Assembly (NCBI GenBank): GCA_905203555.1
Contig: CAJKWK010000033.1
Location: 1 to 30,010 of the forward strand
Source of the DNA: an uncultured Lachnospiraceae bacterium
GTDB lineage: Bacteria; Bacillota; Clostridia; Lachnospirales; Lachnospiraceae
Direction of reading: 5' to 3'
Length of the DNA: 30,010 nt
Every line of letters starts with the position of its first letter. The stretch's first letter is position 1. Shown here piece after piece: positions 1 through 6,263 of this stretch. The notes beneath the pieces are model-generated. The model worked only from the letters and a program-made list of their open reading frames with translations, ran no database searches and was not told where the DNA came from. The position numbers and the translations under genes are program-made.

Positions 1-66
1 GACCTTGTCCGGACTGCTCTGCTTGGATTTTTGATTATGTTTTTGCCGTTTGTTTCGTTTTCCCAT
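1..66 (-). CDS. N-terminus of a basic protein (partial)
   Basis: An ATG at 64-66 on the minus strand follows a strong Shine-Dalgarno (AAAGGAGGTG) and opens a reading frame that leaves the window at base 1. The 22 visible residues begin MGKRNKRQKHNQ and are rich in Lys, Arg, Asn and Gln, which would suit a nucleic-acid-binding or ribosome-associated protein; that is only inference. Its leader (67-207) is unusually structured and its likely promoter is the CCATAATT core at 208-215. The product cannot be named from so short a piece. Confidence 0.6.
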   Translation of the reverse strand, partial: MGKRNKRQKHNQKSKQSSPDKV

Positions 67-207
67 AGTCCTTAACACCTCCTTTCCTGGGATTGGAGGC
101 GCCATGAGGCTCCTCCGCTATTGTCGCAGAGGCATATGCCTCAGGTAAAATCAAACCATTCGATTTTTTTGATTGATGCTACTCGAATACCTGTGATTTT
201 ACAGGAG
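67..207 (-). promoter_or_regulatory. Structured 5' leader of the gene at the left edge
   Basis: The roughly 140-base leader contains a perfect 14-base palindrome (GAGGCATATGCCTC, 129-142), an outer inverted repeat GTAAAATC/GATTTTAC that encloses about 45 bases, and a GGAGG...CCTCC hairpin just before the ribosome binding site. Such nested pairing between a promoter and a start codon suggests mRNA-level control (attenuator, protein-binding leader or riboswitch-like element). No known riboswitch class is recognised. Confidence 0.4.
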
Positions 208-215
208 AATTATGG
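208..215 (-). promoter_or_regulatory. Class B promoter core CCATAATT
   Basis: Exact copy of the CCATAATT core that recurs upstream of most minus-strand genes here. It points toward the gene starting at 66, about 140 bases away, which leaves room for the structured leader. Confidence 0.5.
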
Positions 216-242
216 ATAGGGATATGTATTGAAAAAATGAAT

Positions 243-406
243 TCTACGTTCCAGTATGGAGAGATTTATACCTGATTGAACTTTCATAGTACAACGACCA
301 CATCATAGCACCTTTACATTCCAATATGGAGAGATTTATACCTGACCGAGCATGACATTGATGCCAAGGTAGTCACATTTACATTCCAATATGGAGAGAT
401 TCATAC
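243..406 (-). CRISPR. Orphan mini CRISPR-like array, three repeats and two spacers
   Basis: Three copies of a 29-30 base repeat lie at 378-406, 313-341 and 243-271. Read on the minus strand they run GTATRAATCTCTCC then ATAYTGG then AAYGTARA. The first two differ at one base; the third is degenerate at its 3' end, as expected of the trailer-end repeat. Start-to-start distances are 65 and 70, giving spacers of about 36 and 41 bases with no resemblance to each other except a shared TCAG at the end. The ATGTAAA 3' end resembles the 5' handle of clostridial type I-B crRNAs (known from the family). No cas gene is in the window. A GCATAATT promoter-like core at 464-471 points into the array. Alternative: a short dispersed repeat unrelated to CRISPR. 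Confidence 0.6.
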
Positions 407-463
407 AGCGGTTTTATCGCTATTACACGCATAAAACATTTGAGACGATGTTGTTTGCATTAT

Positions 464-471
464 AATTATGC
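464..471 (-). promoter_or_regulatory. Class B-like core GCATAATT facing the CRISPR-like array
   Basis: One base off the CCATAATT core, preceded 21 bases upstream by a TTTTGC block that is also seen before three other class B cores (near 1811, 6201 and 8452). It lies about 60 bases before the first repeat and is oriented to transcribe the array on the minus strand. Confidence 0.4.
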
Positions 472-495
472 GTTGGATTTTCAAATTTTTTGCAA

Positions 496-528
496 AAACA
501 AAAAAGAAACCTCCCATTTCTGGAAGGT
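496..528 (-). terminator. Rho-independent terminator
   Basis: On the minus strand the stem ACCTTCC/GGGAGGT (one G-U) with a short loop is followed by a T-rich tract. It lies downstream of the fragment ending at 568 and shields the CRISPR-like array from read-through. Confidence 0.75.
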
Positions 529-567
529 CTCTTCATCAAATCATTTGCAAATACTTTGATTTTGCTA

Positions 568-771
568 TCATGTGGCTGTCTTGTTATCAGACTTCCACTG
601 TTCATAGCCGGACTTTTCTTCATCGGAAAAGCCCAGTGCGTTCATTGCTTCGGATATGGACATATTGGTATTTTTCATCAACTCGTCAAGAGAATTATAA
701 CGCACCTCTTTTTCACAAGCGTCTAACAGACTACACATCCTGACTTTCCCTTTCTTGGACTCATCGATCAT
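568..771 (-). pseudogene. Possible C-terminal fragment of an Rpn-like nuclease
   Basis: The open frame from an ATG at 771 encodes 67 residues starting MIDESKKGKVRMCSLLDA and containing SLDELMKNTNMSISEAMNAL. This pattern (short charged stretch, MCxLLD, then a helix ending in EAMNALG) resembles the C-terminal tails of Rpn/PD-(D/E)XK transposase-like proteins; the match is from memory and weak. There is no convincing ribosome binding site, and the frame extends upstream into the terminator of the previous gene, so a decayed remnant is more likely than an intact gene. It could still be a small independent gene. Confidence 0.35.
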
Positions 772-854
772 GTGCTGTTTGAAATCCTGATACCGTTTGT
801 CACTGGTAAAGGTATGAAAGTTTACCTGGTTCAATCTGGTTTTCTGCGAAAGGC

Positions 855-887
855 AAAAGAAAAACCTCCCATAAAACACGGAAGGTT
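855..887 (-). terminator. Rho-independent terminator after the beta-helix fusion gene
   Basis: Minus-strand stem AACCTTCC/GGGAGGTT with an A/T loop and trailing T-rich tract, starting 12 bases after the TAG stop of the gene at 900-1748. Stem and T-tract closely resemble the terminator at 496-528. Confidence 0.8.
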
Positions 888-899
888 TAAAAAAAAAGA

Positions 900-1748
900 C
901 TAATGTGAACACAGCCAATCATGAAGAAGCTGCGCTTCCTGCTCATTTCTGCAAAAACTAACTTCCATTAAGTAATGGAGTTCATCTTCCTGCGCATCGG
1001 TTGGTATCTGATCATCAACATTTTGAGCTGCGATTGGTAATCGATGAGTGTCACTGTTACAAACATAATTAGAAGCAGTTCCTTTTCCGCAAATACATGC
1101 ATTTCCTCGTATCTGACTATTTCCGGTAAGAATTACATGCTCTGATACAGTTGCGTTATCTCGGACGACAGAATGATCAAGAATTGCCGCATATCCGGAA
1201 ATAACTGCATGTCCATCAATGGAGGCTTCATTGCGTACGGTTGCATTATCTTTTATCAATGCCCGTCCGTATACATGGGCATCATCATAAACCCAGCAAT
1301 CTCCTTCGTGGGACAAATTCCTTGTGTTCATAATATATCCACCGAGATCTCCTTTATGAACATCTGAAAAATCTCTTTCTGCGATGATGCGAAATAGCTG
1401 GAGTCCATGTATGAGTATGACATCATTGCGATCTAGGTAATATTTTTTTGCGGTAATGCGTTCTTTCCTAATTCTGGCTACTTCTCCAACCAGATTTTCA
1501 GGAATTCTTAATACGGTAATCAATGTGTCGTTTTTAAATATATAACATTGTTTTCCATATAATCGAATGTTATTTGCTTTTTTATACTTAAGATATTTCG
1601 CTGTTACCCAACGCTCCAAATCCCCGCTACATTCTTTATGAGTCACGCCTTCGCGTAATATTTTTGAAGCCATTTTTGAAAGATTCCCTTTCCCAATTCC
1701 AGCGCGTTCTTTTGCGCGCTTTTTTGCATGTTTTGTAATTTGAGCCAT
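900..1748 (-). CDS. Fusion of a small toxin-like domain with a left-handed beta-helix domain
   Basis: A 282-residue protein with two parts. Residues about 4-86 (HAKKRAKERAG at the start, NNIRLYG at 59-65, TLITVL at 75-80) form a domain shared with the protein at 21967-22491. The HAxxRxxER opening followed by a short beta-rich part recalls RelE/BrnT/DUF4258-like folds, but this is inference. Residues about 105-245 begin with the RDFSDVHKGDLGGYI and GDCWVYDDAHVYG motifs and continue as imperfect hexapeptide-like repeats (YGRALI, NATVRN, GHAVIS, NATVSE), typical of phage and bacterial YdcK-like or acyltransferase-type beta-helices. It ends in TAG directly before a terminator. A class B core lies at 1811 with a GGAGGAG-type ribosome binding site between. 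Biochemical role unknown. Confidence 0.8.
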   Translation of the reverse strand: MAQITKHAKKRAKERAGIGKGNLSKMASKILREGVTHKECSGDLERWVTAKYLKYKKANNIRLYGKQCYIFKNDTLITVLRIPENLVGEVARIRKERITAKKYYLDRNDVILIHGLQLFRIIAERDFSDVHKGDLGGYIMNTRNLSHEGDCWVYDDAHVYGRALIKDNATVRNEASIDGHAVISGYAAILDHSVVRDNATVSEHVILTGNSQIRGNACICGKGTASNYVCNSDTHRLPIAAQNVDDQIPTDAQEDELHYLMEVSFCRNEQEAQLLHDWLCSH

Positions 1749-1810
1749 AGTTTTTTGGTATCGCGGTTCTGATACGTCTCCTCCTTTCCTTGTGTTTTTA
1801 TTGTTAGTAT

Positions 1811-1818
1811 AATTATGG
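1811..1818 (-). promoter_or_regulatory. Class B promoter core CCATAATT
   Basis: Exact core 62 bases before the start codon at 1748, with a TTTTTTGC block 21 bases further upstream, as also seen before the core at 6201. Confidence 0.6.
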
Positions 1819-1840
1819 AAGAAGAATGTTTCAGAATAGC

Positions 1841-1863
1841 AAAAAACCAGCTGGTTAAGCTGG
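1841..1863 (-). terminator. Terminator overlapping the end of the CHC2 gene
   Basis: Minus-strand stem CCAGCT/AGCTGG with a five-base loop followed by six T. It overlaps the last codons of the gene ending at 1855. Confidence 0.8.
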
Positions 1864-2565
1864 CTTTTGTGGATTTCTGGCTTTTGTAAAAATTGTGATG
1901 ATTTTATCGCAGGTTTGGATCCGTTCTTCTAATACGCGATTCATGGTGCGATATACGGAATGATCAAAGTATTCCCCAAGTAAATCATAAATCTGATACG
2001 CTAAATCTGCTTTATCTGAGGCAAAATGCACCTTGAGATATTGATATTTTTTCTTCATCTCCTTGGCGCGTTTAATAATCATTCCGAAATATGCATCCGG
2101 ATTCCGTTGCCAAAGCACATACAACCCATCTTGAATCCGTACTTCCCCATTAGATGTCTGTACAGTTGCAACAGTAGGAGAAAATTTGGGATAAAGCCTA
2201 AGCACCTTACATTCCTCCTGCGTTAATCGGTATTTTGGAATTTTTGCGGAATCAGTTTGTGAGTCTCCGGAATATAATTCTGCACCTCCCATCGCTTCCG
2301 CCATGATACGATAGGCTTCTTCCGAAGAACATTGAAGGTATTCCATAATCATGTCGTGCGTGGTAACAAAGGTATTGCAGGCGTAGCAATAATACCCTTT
2401 TTCACGAAGGACGGCGTTTCCCATATTCGTATCTGGTTTACCAAGTCGTTCCTCATGCCCAGGACAAAGGATATAGGTGTATCTGCCGCTTTGTTTATGT
2501 TCCATTTGCAAGTAGTCTACGACCGCCTGTGCATCACATTCTTCCACCAATCGTTTGATATCCAT
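1855..2565 (-). CDS. CHC2-type zinc-finger protein, primase-like N-terminus
   Basis: A 236-residue protein. The N-terminal third holds CPGH (about residues 34-37) and YCYAC (about 59-63), followed by a helix pair (THDMIMEYLQCSSEEAYRIM), the layout of the CHC2 zinc-binding domain of DnaG-type primases that contacts template DNA. There is no TOPRIM/catalytic domain, and the C-terminal half (LYPKFSPTV, YFGMIIKRAKEMKKKYQYLK) is not recognised, so it may be a priming accessory or DNA-binding regulator rather than a primase. Start chosen at the ATG after AGGAAGGAGAGCTT. The class B core is 29 bases upstream; the sigma-factor gene lies next upstream. Confidence 0.7.
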   Translation of the reverse strand: MDIKRLVEECDAQAVVDYLQMEHKQSGRYTYILCPGHEERLGKPDTNMGNAVLREKGYYCYACNTFVTTHDMIMEYLQCSSEEAYRIMAEAMGGAELYSGDSQTDSAKIPKYRLTQEECKVLRLYPKFSPTVATVQTSNGEVRIQDGLYVLWQRNPDAYFGMIIKRAKEMKKKYQYLKVHFASDKADLAYQIYDLLGEYFDHSVYRTMNRVLEERIQTCDKIITIFTKARNPQKPA

Positions 2566-2594
2566 AAGCTCTCCTTCCTGATATTGTTCGGTAG

Positions 2595-2602
2595 AATTAT
2601 GG
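2595..2602 (-). promoter_or_regulatory. Class B promoter core CCATAATT
   Basis: Exact core 29 bases before the start codon of the CHC2 protein and downstream of the sigma-factor stop codon, so this gene can be transcribed separately. Confidence 0.6.
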
Positions 2603-2677
2603 AACTGGATATTTGTGTACAGTATGAAGATGAGACATTAAATGTTCGATTTTCTGTTTTCGCATGACGTATCCGAA

Positions 2678-3772
2678 TCAGAGTGCAACTGAAGACAAGA
2701 GATCGATTGTTTCATTGATGCGGTCAGTTGGAAAAAATTCCACAACAGACATCTGAGGGCAATCATTCGAACCATAATAAGCAGCTCTTGATTGCGGATC
2801 ATACTGAATTCCATGCTTTACTTTTTCGATAATTCTGCGGATTTTATCATCGCTTCCGCTTTCAGCATAATCCATAGCGATGGATGCTATGGTCTCCTCG
2901 TTATAAAAGTAGCGAAGAAAAATATCTACTTCTTTGACAGTAAACATATCGCGCATACGTTTGATCACAGACTCATAAGTCATATTTTTAATCACAATCT
3001 GTTCAGGAGGTGCAAACATACTGTTTGCATGTGCATCCCCAGGGATCAGCTGATCATATTCAGGAATGGCTTCCAAATGTGTATTCATGTCTGTTTCCAT
3101 CATAGCAAGAACACTGCGAATTTTAGACATCGTCTCATTTGTTTCTACCATATAATCTCCAATGGTAGGCTTACGCCCCATTTTTTCATATATCTTATTC
3201 AAATTTAAGATTTTTCGTTTCAAAGCAGTGTCAGCAGAGGAAATATGGTGTTTCATCGAATTTGTGGATCCGGCAATCGCTGATTTGATATGATAATAAA
3301 AGAACGTAGACGGATTCCCTTTAGATGAATCATATTCCGGTAAGTATTTGATAATATTGGCGTACGCTTCCTGTTCAAGGTCGGAGGCAAATTCAGGATC
3401 ATTCTCGATATAAGTGCGGTATTTTCCACGGATCATGTCCCGTACCAACCCCTTCATGTAAAAGCAAGCCTCCTCTCTTGCTCGTTTGCAAACCTGTTCA
3501 TCATCACTACATGCCGCTTTAGCTAAAGCTTCATAACGTTTTTTAGACGCTGTACCGCTTTCAATCTGTGCAACCGTATTATAAAAATCGTACTCTTCTG
3601 ATGGTTCGTTTTCTGTTTGCTTCCGTGTTTTCTTCTTCTTTTTTAACTGTGGTTCAACGGTTGTTTCTTCTTCCTCCTCCTGGCATTTGTAATCCATCAG
3701 TTCATATGGCTGATAGTCAGAGTCATCATAAGAATCCTCTTGCTGCAGATTAATATCTTCATAATTTTTCAT
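2678..3772 (-). CDS. Sigma-70 family RNA polymerase sigma factor
   Basis: A 364-residue protein. The first 60 residues are acidic and low-complexity, including EEEEE (32-36) and KKKKK (44-48). Residues about 100-180 match sigma region 2 (SDLEQEAYANIIKYLPEYD, then KGNPSTFFYYHIKSAI); 187-215 resembles region 3 (IYEKMGRKPTIGDYM); about 265-325 resembles a region 4 helix-turn-helix (FTVKEVDIFLRYFYNEETIASIAM). The roughly 40-residue tail is not recognised. The ribosome binding site GGAGGG lies inside the end of the upstream small ORF, and the 14-base overlap suggests translational coupling. The pair is preceded by a class A promoter. I infer that it directs RNA polymerase to the element's own promoters, perhaps the CCATAATT class. 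Confidence 0.85.
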   Translation of the reverse strand: MKNYEDINLQQEDSYDDSDYQPYELMDYKCQEEEEETTVEPQLKKKKKTRKQTENEPSEEYDFYNTVAQIESGTASKKRYEALAKAACSDDEQVCKRAREEACFYMKGLVRDMIRGKYRTYIENDPEFASDLEQEAYANIIKYLPEYDSSKGNPSTFFYYHIKSAIAGSTNSMKHHISSADTALKRKILNLNKIYEKMGRKPTIGDYMVETNETMSKIRSVLAMMETDMNTHLEAIPEYDQLIPGDAHANSMFAPPEQIVIKNMTYESVIKRMRDMFTVKEVDIFLRYFYNEETIASIAMDYAESGSDDKIRRIIEKVKHGIQYDPQSRAAYYGSNDCPQMSVVEFFPTDRINETIDLLSSVAL

Positions 3773-3959
3773 AATTTTCCACCCTCCTTTCCATAATTGG
3801 AATTAGTGTCAGATAATAATCAATAGTATCCGCATCCTGGACAAGGATCCCGTTTTCCTCCATCCATCGATTTAACATTTTATCATACGGTAGTTTTTGT
3901 GGAGCTTGCTGTATGACACATGCTTGCAGGCTTCGAATATGATGTATGTTATGCTGCAT
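3759..3959 (-). CDS. Small ORF overlapping the sigma-factor gene
   Basis: A 66-residue protein (begins MQHNIHHIRSLQ, contains QQAPQKLPYDKMLNRWMEENG) with a good ribosome binding site, GGGAGGTG eight bases before the ATG at 3957-3959. Its end overlaps the sigma-factor start by 14 bases. Tight coupling to a sigma gene makes an anti-sigma or co-regulator role conceivable, but no family is recognised. A class A promoter starts about 40 bases upstream. Confidence 0.65.
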   Translation of the reverse strand: MQHNIHHIRSLQACVIQQAPQKLPYDKMLNRWMEENGILVQDADTIDYYLTLIPIMERRVENYEKL

Positions 3960-3996
3960 AAAGATAGCACCTCCCGTATCATGGATTTATGCATCT

Positions 3997-4063
3997 ATTA
4001 TAGGAACTGTGGAAGAAAAAATCGAATTACAGAACTTGCGGATAAGAAAATTACGATTTTTTT
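3997..4063 (-). promoter_or_regulatory. Class A promoter of the sigma-factor operon
   Basis: Reading on the minus strand: A-tract and T-tract (4046-4063), TTATCCGCAA (4036-4045), 10 bases, a weak -35 TCGATT (4020-4025), 17 bases, and a consensus -10 TATAAT (3997-4002). The same spacing is seen at the other class A sites. Confidence 0.65.
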
Positions 4064-4085
4064 AATATCTTTTTTTGTTTTTTCG

Positions 4086-4114
4086 CAAAACAAAAGAGCA
4101 ACCCTCGGTCGCTC
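4086..4114 (-). terminator. Rho-independent terminator
   Basis: Minus-strand stem GAGCGACC/GGTTGCTC with a three-base loop followed by TTTTG and TTTT. It lies 15 bases after the stop of the 681-residue gene. Confidence 0.8.
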
Positions 4115-4128
4115 CTTTGCAAAAAAGA

Positions 4129-6174
4129 TTAAATTACAGAATTTGAGGCATCTTCCCATAATAACTTGGTAGCATCATCGACAGTAAAGACAAATTTCCC
4201 CTTTTCCCAGTGCCCACGGATGATTTTTTCTGTGTTGTTCCGTGTACGGTATTGGAGCGTATTCCCTTCGCAGCGTTCCAAGGTATATTTTTTACCATCA
4301 ATGGATACAAAACCAACAATAGGAATATTCAGCTCCCCTCGGTTTCCATTTAAAAATGGAACAATAAAATGGAATGGCTGCCCCTTATGTTCATACCGAA
4401 ACTGATCAAGGAATGCATCACCGTAATTGTTGTCGGGTTCCTGCTTTTGCACTTCTTCTTCCATACGGAACATACTGGCTGATTTACCATCCAGGACAAC
4501 GTGAGATTCAAATATGCTGTTGTTCCAGATACCATATACGAGGTATTGTTTTCCATCAACAGTTACACCCAACTGCTTTACTTTATTATCAGTGCAGAGA
4601 ATTTGCTCATTTCCGGATGAATCCGTAATATGCACCAGGAAATCTGCGAATACAGTACCTGTATGCATGGAAATAATGCGTGTTGGCCAAATAATAAATC
4701 TGGCACGCGATACAACTGCTTCTCCAAAACGCGGTTTTACCACAACTTGGTGAATGTGTTGGAATAACTGACCGCTATCCTGTGAATAATCATATGTTTC
4801 TTTTCCCTCTTGCTTTCGTTCCGGTTCCGGTATGCTGTGCGCAACAGCTTCAATAGATATCGGTTTTATTGTAGTATTAGCAGGATGGTTGTCTGAAGTA
4901 ACGAGGTTTTCTTTCTCTTTTTCTAAGGTAATCTCATGCTTGTCTTCCTTTTCCCTTCGAAACAGTTTGAATAGTCCTTTTTTATTTTCTGTTACTTTCG
5001 AGGTTTCTGAAGGAATTGTTGCATTGTTTTTTTCTTCTGGTTCCGGCAGCACAGGATGTGCTTTTGGTTTAAAATATTGTCCGGTTGGTAAAAAGTGTGC
5101 TTCATTTGTTTCTTCTGTTTGTTCTGACTGGACTTCTGGAGTTTCTTCTATAGCAGAAGAATTCATTTCCTGTAACGGATTCGAAACAGATAAGGCGGGG
5201 TCCTGCGCAGTTAATTTATCTTTATCACTGTCTTCTGGTGGCAGCATAAAGTCATCATCCATCTGCGGCGGATTCGGTGGTTCTATATTCGGATTTTCAG
5301 AAACCATATTATTTGAATCTGCTTTCTCAGCAATCTGTGTAAATTGCTTCTCTATTATATCGGTTCGTTTCAGTGAAGTATTATCTACTTTTGGTTCGCA
5401 GACAGGGCCGCCTTCGATCATGTTTGTTTCTGCTCCAAGACTCTGAGCATTCTTTCTCCCGGTTGATAACGGGAAAGATATGTCATTAAGGTCGGTATAC
5501 CCGTTGCTCATCAGAATACCAGACACCTGTTCTTTTTGATCCTTTTTATTTTGAACCTGCGGTGATCCTCTATGAACAGGGGGATTTTCTTGATCGTTAT
5601 GCGTTGAGTCCCCTTCTGGTTTTGTTACTATCGTGCGTGTATCCTTATCAGAATCCAGTTTTTTAGGTTCTGGATTATCTTGTTGTTTCATATCTGGCAC
5701 AATACTTTTATCTTCTGTTTTGGGAATACGATCTGCAGAAGCAGAATCATTTTCATGATTCGATAGTTTTTTCGGAAGCTCATGTTCTGCATTAGTGTTT
5801 GAGGTTTCCTTTTCGGATTCCGTTATTTTTTTGTCCGTTTTTCTTTTTTTCTTTTGAGGTACAAAAGCTGCAGCATCTGGTGCAATCTGATTAAATTCAT
5901 CCCGTAATACATTAGACACTGTTGTCAGTGGGCAGCTATATTGTTTGCCATCAATCAAAAAAATAAAATAAGGGATTTGTTCCACTTCGGAAATTTCGTA
6001 CGGATATCCCAGTTTCAATAACCCACAGAACGCATTATTAAACAAGCGTGTATTAATTTGATATTCCGTTTTATTGAAGCGCTCTCCATTGGCTTCGTGC
6101 ATCAACAGCTTTTGGCTTAATTCCAAAATCCATGCATAATGTTGTCCTGCATGAAATAAATCATAATTTTGCAT
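4129..6174 (-). CDS. Large three-part protein with a long disordered linker
   Basis: A 681-residue protein. Residues 1-100 form a globular start (MQNYDLFHAGQHYAWILELS; later YFIFLIDGKQYSCPL). Residues about 105-470 are low-complexity, rich in Glu, Lys, Pro, Ser, Thr and Asn, with a Lys/Arg patch near the start, and look disordered. Residues about 480-681 are again globular and beta-rich (FGEAVVSRARFIIWPTRI, VVLDGKSASMFRMEEE, GELNIPIVGFVSIDGKKYTL). The phrase IDGKKYTL recalls IDGKQYSC in the first domain, hinting at related folds at both ends. The family is unknown. Ribosome binding site AAAAGGAGGATGAC precedes the ATG, and a class B core lies 26 bases upstream. A structural or scaffolding role is possible; I would not name it. 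Confidence 0.75.
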   Translation of the reverse strand: MQNYDLFHAGQHYAWILELSQKLLMHEANGERFNKTEYQINTRLFNNAFCGLLKLGYPYEISEVEQIPYFIFLIDGKQYSCPLTTVSNVLRDEFNQIAPDAAAFVPQKKKRKTDKKITESEKETSNTNAEHELPKKLSNHENDSASADRIPKTEDKSIVPDMKQQDNPEPKKLDSDKDTRTIVTKPEGDSTHNDQENPPVHRGSPQVQNKKDQKEQVSGILMSNGYTDLNDISFPLSTGRKNAQSLGAETNMIEGGPVCEPKVDNTSLKRTDIIEKQFTQIAEKADSNNMVSENPNIEPPNPPQMDDDFMLPPEDSDKDKLTAQDPALSVSNPLQEMNSSAIEETPEVQSEQTEETNEAHFLPTGQYFKPKAHPVLPEPEEKNNATIPSETSKVTENKKGLFKLFRREKEDKHEITLEKEKENLVTSDNHPANTTIKPISIEAVAHSIPEPERKQEGKETYDYSQDSGQLFQHIHQVVVKPRFGEAVVSRARFIIWPTRIISMHTGTVFADFLVHITDSSGNEQILCTDNKVKQLGVTVDGKQYLVYGIWNNSIFESHVVLDGKSASMFRMEEEVQKQEPDNNYGDAFLDQFRYEHKGQPFHFIVPFLNGNRGELNIPIVGFVSIDGKKYTLERCEGNTLQYRTRNNTEKIIRGHWEKGKFVFTVDDATKLLWEDASNSVI

Positions 6175-6200
6175 GCTGTCATCCTCCTTTTTCTTTTGTT

Positions 6201-6208
6201 AATTATGG
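6201..6208 (-). promoter_or_regulatory. Class B promoter core CCATAATT
   Basis: Exact core 26 bases before the start codon at 6174, with TTTTTGC 21 bases upstream of the core. Confidence 0.6.
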
Positions 6209-6229
6209 AATTTTACACAGGGTATTACG

Positions 6230-6263
6230 CAAAAACACGCTGTCCAAATTACAAACTCAGCGT
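6230..6263 (-). terminator. Terminator overlapping the recG stop codon
   Basis: Minus-strand stem ACGCTG/CAGCGT around a loop of about 15 bases, followed by GTTTTTG. It overlaps the end of recG and lies just upstream of the class B core at 6201. Confidence 0.6.

Noticed and set aside
3791..3798. CCATAATT on the plus strand
   Set aside because: It lies inside a coding region facing no gene start; one chance copy of an 8-mer in 30 kb is expected.
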